Positions 57,865-64,000 of a stretch of 64,000 nucleotides of DNA are shown here, one piece after another. The notes under the pieces are model-generated. The model was given only the letters and a program-made list of their open reading frames with translations. It was not told where the DNA came from and searched no databases. Source of the DNA: Hylemonella gracilis (GTDB lineage: Bacteria > Pseudomonadota > Gammaproteobacteria > Burkholderiales > Burkholderiaceae_C); NCBI RefSeq assembly GCF_004328645.1, contig NZ_CP031395.1, forward strand, positions 1,079,501-1,143,500. Reading direction: 5' to 3'. The stretch's first letter is position 1. The number at the start of each line of letters is the position of its first letter. The position numbers and the translations under genes were made by a program.

Positions 57865-59112
57865 ATGAACACATCCGCTCCCGCCGTTCCTTTCCCCGTC
57901 ACCGATCGCGTGCGCGAAGCGCTGGCCGTGACCCGGCGGGGTTGCGAGGAACTGATTCCCGAGGACGACTGGGTCAAGAAGCTGGCCCGGTCTGAGGCCA
58001 CGCACACCCCGCTGCGCATCAAGCTGGGCCTCGACCCCACCGCGCCCGACATCCACCTGGGCCACACCGTGGTGCTTAACAAGCTGCGCCAATTGCAGGA
58101 CCTGGGGCATCAGGTCATCTTCCTGATCGGTGACTTCACCAGCCTGATCGGCGACCCCTCAGGCCGCAACAGCACGCGCCCGCCGCTCACCTCCGAGCAG
58201 ATCAAGGCCAACGCCGAGACCTACTACAAGCAGGCCAGCCTGGTGCTGGACCCGCAGCGCACCGAGATCCGCTACAACAGCGAATGGTGCCTGCCCCTGG
58301 GCAGCATGGGCATGATCCAGCTCGCCGCCAAGTACACCGTGGCGCGCATGATGGAGCGCGACGACTTCACCAAGCGCTACCAGGCCGGCACGCCCATCAG
58401 CGTGCACGAATTCCTCTACCCGCTGATGCAGGGCTATGACTCGGTGGCGCTCAAGTCCGACCTGGAACTCGGCGGCACCGACCAGAAGTTCAACCTGCTC
58501 ATGGGCCGCCACCTGCAGCAGGAGCATGGCCAGGAGCCGCAGTGCATCCTGACCATGCCCCTGCTCGTGGGCCTGGACGGCGTGGACAAGATGTCCAAGA
58601 GCAAGCACAACTACATCGGCATCAGCGAGGACGCCAACACCATGTACGCCAAGGTGCTGTCCATCAGCGACGCGCTGATGTGGGACTGGTACACCCTGCT
58701 GTCCTTCAAGTCCCTGGCCGAGATCGCCGCGCTGAAGAAGGAAGTCGAAGCCGGCCGAAATCCCAAGGATGCCAAGGTGGCACTGGCCAAGGAAATCACC
58801 ACGCGCTTCCACGGCGCGCAGGCGGCTGAGGCCGCGGAGCAGGACTTCATCAACCGCAGCAAGGGCGGCATTCCGGACGAGGTCGAGGAGCAGACTCTGA
58901 CCCTGGAAGGCGGCGCGCCCGTGGGCATCGCCGCTTTGCTCAAGCAGGCGAGCCTGGTGGCCTCGTCCGGCGAAGGCAACCGCCTCATCGACGGCGGCGG
59001 CGTGCGGGTGGATGGCAACACTGTCAGCGACAAAGGCCTCAAACTCGGCGCAGGGGTCTATGTGCTGCAGGTGGGCAAGCGCAAGTTCAAGAAGGTCACG
59101 CTGAAGGCGTGA
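57865..59112 (+). CDS. tyrS: Tyrosyl-tRNA synthetase
   Basis: A 415-residue class I synthetase. The HIGH motif is HLGH and the KMSKS loop is [21 protein letters not shown] is the tyrosine/tRNA-site helix, and the last 70 residues are an S4 domain ([20 protein letters not shown]). The HLGH-type core matches the TyrZ-like subclass found in many Proteobacteria. The frame extends upstream of 57865, but the ATG there gives the correct start. A TAAAAT near 57758 could be its -10 box, with M23 divergent. Confidence 0.96.
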   Translation: MNTSAPAVPFPVTDRVREALAVTRRGCEELIPEDDWVKKLARSEATHTPLRIKLGLDPTAPDIHLGHTVVLNKLRQLQDLGHQVIFLIGDFTSLIGDPSGRNSTRPPLTSEQIKANAETYYKQASLVLDPQRTEIRYNSEWCLPLGSMGMIQLAAKYTVARMMERDDFTKRYQAGTPISVHEFLYPLMQGYDSVALKSDLELGGTDQKFNLLMGRHLQQEHGQEPQCILTMPLLVGLDGVDKMSKSKHNYIGISEDANTMYAKVLSISDALMWDWYTLLSFKSLAEIAALKKEVEAGRNPKDAKVALAKEITTRFHGAQAAEAAEQDFINRSKGGIPDEVEEQTLTLEGGAPVGIAALLKQASLVASSGEGNRLIDGGGVRVDGNTVSDKGLKLGAGVYVLQVGKRKFKKVTLKA

Positions 59113-59171
59113 GACTCAGGCCCGGACGAACAGACCAAACCAGGCGGCCGCAAGACAACGACAGGCACGGC

Positions 59172-59678
59172 ATGACTTCCTCTGAACGCGTCCAGGCCCT
59201 GATTGATCGCCTCGGACTGCAGCCGCATCCCGAAGGTGGGTACTACCGTGAGGTCTTCCGCTCTGGGGAGCAGATCCGCCGCGGCGATGGCGCGTCCCGT
59301 TCCGCCCTGACCACCATCTTCTTTCTGCTGCCCCAGGGCGCCGTGAGCCGCTGGCACCGGGTGCGCGGGGCCGACGAGGTCTGGCACCACTACGAAGGTG
59401 GACTCTTGGAACTGCGGGTGTTGCCGCCTGGGCAGCGGCAGGTGCGAGGCTGGCTGCTCGGGCCGGTGGGGGTATCGGCCAGCGCCACGGCCGCGGAGGC
59501 CGATGTCCTGCCCGTGCGCACCGTGCCCGCCGATGCTTGGCAGGCCGCACGCTGTCTGGGCGACTATGCCCTGGTGGGTTGCACGGTCGGTCCCGGTTTC
59601 GACTTTGCCGACTTCACGCTGGCGAGTGATCTGCCGCCGGGGTCATGCCCTGGCAGCTTGGACCCTGAACTTCTGTGA
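59172..59678 (+). CDS. DUF985-type cupin protein
   Basis: A 168-residue cupin. LIDRLGLQPHPEGGYYREVFRS is the family start, and SRWHRVRGADEVWHHYEGG supplies the metal-site histidines. Solved members bind small sugars or metals, but no common reaction is known. It starts 59 bp after tyrS on the same strand and is convergent with the flavin reductase gene. Confidence 0.87.
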   Translation: MTSSERVQALIDRLGLQPHPEGGYYREVFRSGEQIRRGDGASRSALTTIFFLLPQGAVSRWHRVRGADEVWHHYEGGLLELRVLPPGQRQVRGWLLGPVGVSASATAAEADVLPVRTVPADAWQAARCLGDYALVGCTVGPGFDFADFTLASDLPPGSCPGSLDPELL

Positions 59679-59729
59679 CACACGCCGACGGGCTTCTGCC
59701 AGCGGCCACGTTGTCTTGCCGCGTGGGCG

Positions 59730-60332
59730 TCAGCGCTGCGGGCGAGCTGCCTGCGCCTCGAACGCTTCGCCGATCGCGAAGAAATGCCCACCGGCCACGT
59801 AGTGCAGCGTGCGCAGGGCCGGGTCGCTACGGTCGTCATACCGCCAATGGCCATCCGCGAAGACCCGCGTATCGGCCCAGGCGGCCGCCACTTCGCCGAT
59901 GAACAGGTCGTAGAGCTGCTGGTTGCGTGGTTCGGGCATCAACCTGCATTCCAGCCATGCCACGCAGCCTTGAAGCAGCGGCGCTTCGCCATGGCTGGCC
60001 GCGAAGGTGTTCAGGCCGAACCGTGCGAACTTGTCCCCGCCCTCGGCGTCCGCCTGCAACTCACGGCCAGAGAGCTGGCCCAGCGCGAGCACCACACCGG
60101 CCTGCGCGCGGCAGGGCACGTTGATGCAGAAATGGCCGGAGGCTTCGACCAGCTCCCGCGTGTACGTGCTCTTGTCCAGCACCACGGCGATCTTGGGCGG
60201 GGCGAAGTCCAGTGCCATGTTCCAGGCGGCGGCCATGATGTTGCGCTGGCCGCCGTGCGCGGCGCTCACCAGCACCGTGGGGCCATGGTTGAGGAGACGG
60301 TAGGACTGGGCGAGGTCAACGGCGGCGCGCAT
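59730..60332 (-). CDS. Flavin reductase-like (FMN-binding split-barrel) protein
   Basis: A 200-residue protein with the flavin reductase fold: VLVSAAHGGQRNIMAAAWNMALDFAPPKIAV (pieces), FCINVP, GQLSGRE and HYVAGGHFFAIGE. Members use NAD(P)H to reduce FMN/FAD for partner monooxygenases, or act as FMN-dependent oxidoreductases. No monooxygenase lies beside it. It is divergent from the TetR gene, so the operator at 60414 might also affect it. Confidence 0.87.
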   Translation of the reverse strand: MRAAVDLAQSYRLLNHGPTVLVSAAHGGQRNIMAAAWNMALDFAPPKIAVVLDKSTYTRELVEASGHFCINVPCRAQAGVVLALGQLSGRELQADAEGGDKFARFGLNTFAASHGEAPLLQGCVAWLECRLMPEPRNQQLYDLFIGEVAAAWADTRVFADGHWRYDDRSDPALRTLHYVAGGHFFAIGEAFEAQAARPQR

Positions 60333-60413
60333 GGCAGGTTTCCGGTCGGATACAGCCCCGGCAGTATAGGAAGTGGTTGCTGACGCCGGTACCTCGGCCT
60401 CATGAGATTTGAA

Positions 60414-60431
60414 ATATGATGAACGTCATAT
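60414..60431. promoter_or_regulatory. TetR operator, first copy (upstream of the tetR gene)
   Basis: ATATGATGAACGTCATAT; the arms extend to an 8-bp perfect inverted repeat AAATATGA/TCATATTT over 60412-60433. It matches the site at 61111 in 16 of 18 positions. It is 42 bp before the TetR start and should mediate autorepression. Confidence 0.75.
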
Positions 60432-60472
60432 TTGTGCTATGATTCGCCCATTACGCAATACCAGACCACCCC

Positions 60473-61063
60473 ATGCCACTCGCTCCCAGCCGCAAGCAAC
60501 AGACGCATGACCGCATCGTCGATGCGGCGGCGCGCGCTTTGCGCAGTGGCGGTTTTGCCGGGGTTGGTGTGGCGGACATCATGAAACAGTCCGGGCTGAC
60601 CCATGGTGGCTTTTACGCCCATTTCGCCTCGCGCGATGCCCTGATCGCCGAGGCGCTGGAACGGGCCGGGCATGACGCTCATGCCCGCATGCAAGACGCC
60701 TTGGACCAGGGCCAGGCACGAGGCTTCAGCCGTTTCCGCACCTTGGTCGAGAACTACCTGTCCGAACGACACCTTAATGCCCCCGAGCACGGCTGCGCCG
60801 TGGCGGCCCTGGCTTCCGAAATGCCGCGCCAGGCGGACGCGGTGCGCGAGGCCGCGGTGGCGCGCGTGCGCGAGTTGGTGGCCGACGTGCGTGCTGTGCT
60901 GGGGCCCGACCCGTCCGAGGAAACGGCGGGCGTGATCGCCAGCCAGCTCATCGGTGCCCTGCAGATCGCTCGCACTCTGGGCCCGAACGCCCAGGGCCGC
61001 AAGCATCTGGCGGTTGCGCGGCGCTTCCTGCTCGAACAGTTCGATCCCACCCCTGCATCCTGA
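60473..61063 (+). CDS. TetR-family repressor
   Basis: A 196-residue TetR protein. The helix-turn-helix covers residues 10-55 (RIVDAAARALRSGGFAGVGV, ADIMKQSGLTHGGFYAHFASRDAL). EHGCAVAALASEMPR in the ligand domain is typical of the NemR-like subgroup, where a cysteine can sense electrophiles. Two near-identical 18-bp palindromes, before this gene and before the SDR gene, are its likely binding sites. Confidence 0.92.
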   Translation: MPLAPSRKQQTHDRIVDAAARALRSGGFAGVGVADIMKQSGLTHGGFYAHFASRDALIAEALERAGHDAHARMQDALDQGQARGFSRFRTLVENYLSERHLNAPEHGCAVAALASEMPRQADAVREAAVARVRELVADVRAVLGPDPSEETAGVIASQLIGALQIARTLGPNAQGRKHLAVARRFLLEQFDPTPAS

Positions 61064-61110
61064 AGGTTTCTTCGCCGCGCAGAGATCTGCGCATTTTTGT
61101 TGGTTCTTGA

Positions 61111-61128
61111 ATATGACGATCGTCATAT
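61111..61128. promoter_or_regulatory. TetR operator, second copy (upstream of the SDR gene)
   Basis: A perfect 18-bp palindrome, ATATGACGATCGTCATAT, 17 bp before the SDR start. It is the same motif as at 60414, so the SDR gene is probably the regulator's target. Confidence 0.78.
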
Positions 61129-61144
61129 AAATCTGGAGTGAAAC

Positions 61145-61846
61145 ATGAAACTAGCCCAATCCGTTGTTCTTATCACCGGCGCCAATCGCGGCATCGGCCG
61201 GGAATTCGCCAAGCAGGCCCTGGCACGAGGCGCGCGCCGTGTCTACGCTGCCGCGCGTGACCCGGCGAGCGTGCGCCTCGACGGCGTCGTGCCGGTGCGC
61301 CTGGACGTGACCGACCCAGCGCAGGTGGCGGCCGTCGCGCGCGAGTACGGTGACGTGAACCTGATCGTCAACAACGCGGGTATCGCCAACCCCGGTGGTT
61401 TCCTCGCCGACACGGATCTGTCTGCCACGCGCCGTCAGCTCGAAACCAACTTCTTCGGCATGCTGCACATGGCTCAGGCCTTTGCCCCTGTGCTGGCCAA
61501 GAACGGTGGTGGCGCGCTGCTCAACGTCTTGTCCATCGCGAGCTGGATCAACCGCCCGGTTCTCGGCACCTACGGTGCCAGCAAGTCCGCCGCCTGGGCC
61601 CTGACCAATGGCCTGCGCCACGAATTGCGCGAGCAAGGCACCCAGGTCACGGCCCTGCACATGGGGTTTGTCGACACGGACCTGACCCGCGGCATGGAAG
61701 TGCCCAAGGCCACGCCGCAGGACATCGTGCGCCTGGCTTACGAGGGCTTGGAAGCGGGTGCGCTGGAGGTGCTGGCCGACGAGATCACGCGTCAGGTGAA
61801 ACAGTCGCTGTCGACGCCGGCCGCGGCTTATCTGGCTGAAGCCTGA
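61145..61846 (+). CDS. Short-chain dehydrogenase/reductase
   Basis: A 233-residue SDR oxidoreductase. The cofactor loop is TGANRGIG (residues 12-19), NNAG follows, and the catalytic Ser (VLSIASW) and YGASK (Tyr-x-x-x-Lys) are intact. It is controlled with the adjacent TetR by shared operators. Such pairs often respond to reactive carbonyl or quinone compounds. The substrate is unknown. TGGAG precedes the ATG. Confidence 0.92.
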   Translation: MKLAQSVVLITGANRGIGREFAKQALARGARRVYAAARDPASVRLDGVVPVRLDVTDPAQVAAVAREYGDVNLIVNNAGIANPGGFLADTDLSATRRQLETNFFGMLHMAQAFAPVLAKNGGGALLNVLSIASWINRPVLGTYGASKSAAWALTNGLRHELREQGTQVTALHMGFVDTDLTRGMEVPKATPQDIVRLAYEGLEAGALEVLADEITRQVKQSLSTPAAAYLAEA

Positions 61847-61892
61847 GCCCGGCCCCGGCACAGTGATTGGCGGCGGCCCGGATCAAAAGAGG

Positions 61893-63794
61893 TCAGTCCA
61901 GCCAGCGCTTGACCTTGTCCTGAGCCTCTATCGCCAAGCGCCAAGTGGTGCTGGTCTTAGGCAGGGTCAGCGGTAGGCGCAGGATGCGCTGGTCGCGGGC
62001 GATCAGGGCGGTGAGCGAGAGCTGCTCGCCTGCGTAGAGCGGCAGGTCGTCCAGCTTGCGCAGCCGCCAGGCACTGGTGTTCGCGCTTGCTTCGCCTTTT
62101 GCGGACTTGCTCGTGCCAGCCTTGCCCTGGGTCTCCACCCCCAACCACTCATCACCGACCGCGAAACCCGCCTGCTCGGCCGCGCCACCGCGCAGCACGG
62201 TCTTGATCTGCACGGCGCCGTTGTTTTCCGTCACGCGCAGGCCCAGGCGCTGCGCCAGTTGGGCTGGATCATCGTGGATGGCGATGCCTTGTCCTTGTAG
62301 CAGGTCCCGCAAGGGCAGTTCGCGGGTGCCGTGGACCCATTGCTGGAATTCCTTTTTCCAGCTCTGGCCGCTGAGTTCCTGCAGCACGGCCAGCACATCG
62401 GCCTCGGCCATCGGGCCGGCCTTGCAGCGGTGCCACAGCGCGCGCATCACGTCATCCAGTGACTGCTTGTGCCCGGTCTCGGCGCGCAGTGTGAGGTCGA
62501 TGCACAGAGCCACCAGCGCGCCCTTGCCGTAATAGCTGACCGTGGCGTTGGGCGTGTTCTCGTCCACGCGGTAGTACTTGACCCAGGCGTCCAGGCTGGC
62601 CTGGGCCACGGTCTGCACCAGGCGCCCCGGCGTCTGCAGCAACTGGTTGATGTTCTTGTTGAGCAGGCGCAGGTAGGTGCTGTCGTCGATCAGACCGGCG
62701 CGGCGCAGCAGCAGGTCGTCGTAGTAGCTGGTGAAGCCTTCGAAGAACCAGAGCAGCTCCGTGTAGTTTTCCCGTGTGTAGTCGTAGCGCGCGAACTCGG
62801 TGGGGCGCAGGCGCTTGACGTTCCAGCTGTGGAAGTACTCGTGGCTGATCAGGCCGAGCAAGGTGGTGTAACCCTCGCCCGGCTTCTGGCCCAGGCGCGG
62901 CAGGTCACGTCGGCCGCAGATCAGTGCGGTGCTGTTGCGGTGTTCCAGGCCACCGTAGTTGTCGTCGGTGGCGTTGAGCATGAAGACATAGTTCTGGAAC
63001 GGGGGCGCTTGCACTGTGCCGCCGGCGCGGCCCTGGGCGTGCCAGAAGCGGATTTCCGTCTCGCAGATGCGTTGCGCGTCGGCCAGCAGGCGTGCGCCGT
63101 CGAAGCTGGGCGGCGCACCCGCGACGATGAAACGATGCGGCACGCCGCAGGCTTTGAAGTCGCCGCGCCAGAACGTGCCCATCTCCACCGGGCTGTCCGC
63201 CAACTCGTCGTAATCGGCGGCGCGGTAGCTGCCCCAGCCTTGTTTGTCCACCGCCAGCGGTGTCAGGCCCGTGGCGACTTGCCAAGGTCCCATCGCTTCC
63301 TTGTCGGCGCCTGAAGGGCGAGACACCACGAGCCCATGCGGCTGGTCTTCGTGTCCTTCCACGCGCAGGCACAGGCTGGTGGCGTTGAAAAATCCCCGCT
63401 GCATGTCCAGCCAGGCGGTGCGCACGGAATTGTCGTAAGCGTAGACGCGGTAGCTCAGCAGCAGCGGCTGCGCCGGGTCACAGGCGATCGACCAACTGCA
63501 CTTGTCCAACTGCCGTGGTGCCAGTGTTTTCTTGCCCTGCCGCGCCGTGAGTTCCTGCAGGTGCTTGGCGAATTCGCGCAGCAGGTAGCTGCCCGGAATC
63601 CAGACCGGCAGGCTGACGCGCTGCTGCGCCGCAGGCTCGGCGATGCTCAGCGTGACGCGGTAGAGGTGGGCGCGCGGGTCCTCCAGCTCGACCTGGAAGG
63701 CCACGGCCGCTTGGGACGGCGTGGCGGTGGTCCGAGTGCGGGGCTGGCGGGCAGTGTGGGAGGAACGGGCCATGGGGTCGGGACGGGAAGGCAT
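61893..63794 (-). CDS. M61-family glycyl aminopeptidase with C-terminal PDZ domain
   Basis: A 633-residue zinc peptidase. Residues about 30-200 form the N-terminal beta domain (LPVWIPGSYLLREFAKHLQ). The catalytic domain has HEYFHSWNVKRLRP (HExxH) and the later Glu-bearing LWFFEGFTSYYDDL. GVHP-like region 500-600 is PDZ (VLRGGAAEQAGFAVGDEWLGV). No signal peptide is evident. M61 enzymes cut N-terminal Gly or Ala. The first seven residues before MARSSH may be unneeded, giving an ATG at 63773. Confidence 0.9.
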   Translation of the reverse strand: MPSRPDPMARSSHTARQPRTRTTATPSQAAVAFQVELEDPRAHLYRVTLSIAEPAAQQRVSLPVWIPGSYLLREFAKHLQELTARQGKKTLAPRQLDKCSWSIACDPAQPLLLSYRVYAYDNSVRTAWLDMQRGFFNATSLCLRVEGHEDQPHGLVVSRPSGADKEAMGPWQVATGLTPLAVDKQGWGSYRAADYDELADSPVEMGTFWRGDFKACGVPHRFIVAGAPPSFDGARLLADAQRICETEIRFWHAQGRAGGTVQAPPFQNYVFMLNATDDNYGGLEHRNSTALICGRRDLPRLGQKPGEGYTTLLGLISHEYFHSWNVKRLRPTEFARYDYTRENYTELLWFFEGFTSYYDDLLLRRAGLIDDSTYLRLLNKNINQLLQTPGRLVQTVAQASLDAWVKYYRVDENTPNATVSYYGKGALVALCIDLTLRAETGHKQSLDDVMRALWHRCKAGPMAEADVLAVLQELSGQSWKKEFQQWVHGTRELPLRDLLQGQGIAIHDDPAQLAQRLGLRVTENNGAVQIKTVLRGGAAEQAGFAVGDEWLGVETQGKAGTSKSAKGEASANTSAWRLRKLDDLPLYAGEQLSLTALIARDQRILRLPLTLPKTSTTWRLAIEAQDKVKRWLD

Positions 63795-63866
63795 GCGCCT
63801 GGGGAGGGCGTGGCGATAAAAATGCCGAGATCTGCTGGACGGCGGGTTCAGGCGGCGCGAAGTGGT

Positions 63867-64000
63867 TTATTTCTTTGCCGCGACGCTGGCGAATTGCTGT
63901 TCGATCTGGCGCGCACTCAGCGCGCCGGGCGCACGCACATCGTTGGCGAAGAACAGCGTGGGCGTGCCCTGGATGCGGTGCTTGCGGCCGAATTCCAGGT
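63867..64000 (-). CDS. DsbC-like thioredoxin-fold protein, N-terminal part outside window
   Basis: The last 43 codons are visible on the minus strand, ending with TAA at 63867-63869. LEFGRKHRIQGTPTLFFAND includes the cis-Pro loop (GTPT) of thioredoxin-fold disulphide isomerases, and the tail resembles the C-terminus of DsbC/DsbG-type periplasmic proteins. The active-site CxxC lies beyond the edge, so the exact family cannot be fixed. Confidence 0.75.
   Translation of the reverse strand, partial: LEFGRKHRIQGTPTLFFANDVRAPGALSARQIEQQFASVAAKK

Overview
The window is high-GC, gene-dense bacterial DNA with short intergenic gaps. The gene content and order point to a betaproteobacterium of the Burkholderiales, probably Comamonadaceae: an S-adenosylhomocysteine (SAH) riboswitch before ahcY, a DUF4148 secreted protein, the rplM-rpsI / DUF6776 / bactofilin / erpA order, and a tandem double-length UvrA paralogue. 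No rRNA, tRNA, CRISPR array, insertion sequence or replication origin was seen. Genus is not decidable from the sequence alone.

Region 1 (1-22352) is mixed metabolism. It opens inside a very long UvrA-type ABC ATPase that carries an in-frame hairpin repeat insertion. A TetA-like efflux pump and a CYTH-domain protein follow. Next is a catabolic unit: an AraC regulator with a DJ-1/PfpI domain, divergent from a polar amino-acid ABC importer, an amidase and a DadA-like oxidoreductase. After that come a LysR / PLP-dehydratase pair, a TfoX-like protein, a cysteine-cluster protein, an MscS channel, a HAD phosphatase, an alpha/beta hydrolase, a triple-repeat DUF4148 protein, a SIMPL protein and release factor 3 (prfC).

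Region 2 (22451-27358) is an accessory insert with visibly lower GC. One 1448-residue protein carries an N-terminal NACHT/STAND-type NTPase, a long helical middle and a C-terminal PD-(D/E)XK nuclease-like domain. A two-gene RelE/ParE-type toxin-antitoxin unit abuts it tail to tail. This is the best candidate for an undescribed defence system in the window.

Region 3 (27373-44094) is a coherent nicotinamide/nicotinate catabolic island read outward from a 228-bp divergent promoter that holds a clean inverted repeat. Leftward are a ferredoxin-NADP reductase, a TetR regulator and enamidase. Rightward are 6-hydroxynicotinate reductase, a UPF0280 protein, two PF06684 proteins, a branched-chain-type ABC importer with fused permease, a Tat-type nicotinamidase, and the NicA/NicB nicotinate hydroxylase with a tri-haem tail. 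The route read from the genes is nicotinamide to nicotinate to 6-hydroxynicotinate to 1,4,5,6-tetrahydro-6-oxonicotinate to 2-formylglutarate. This is the reductive pathway known from Eubacterium barkeri, here joined to an aerobic-type, cytochrome-linked hydroxylase.

Region 4 (44103-64000) is mostly housekeeping. It holds an XRE regulator, a diguanylate cyclase with a globin-like sensor, the SAH riboswitch with ahcY-tlyA-metF, rlmJ, rplM-rpsI, a DUF6776 gene (frameshifted), a bactofilin, erpA, an EmrB-type transporter, anmK (frameshifted), an M23 peptidase, tyrS, a DUF985 cupin, a flavin reductase, a TetR/SDR pair with two matching 18-bp operators, an M61 peptidase and the end of a DsbC-like gene. 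Both frameshifts fall in G/C homopolymers 3.3 kb apart, so base-calling error must be excluded before calling either gene dead.
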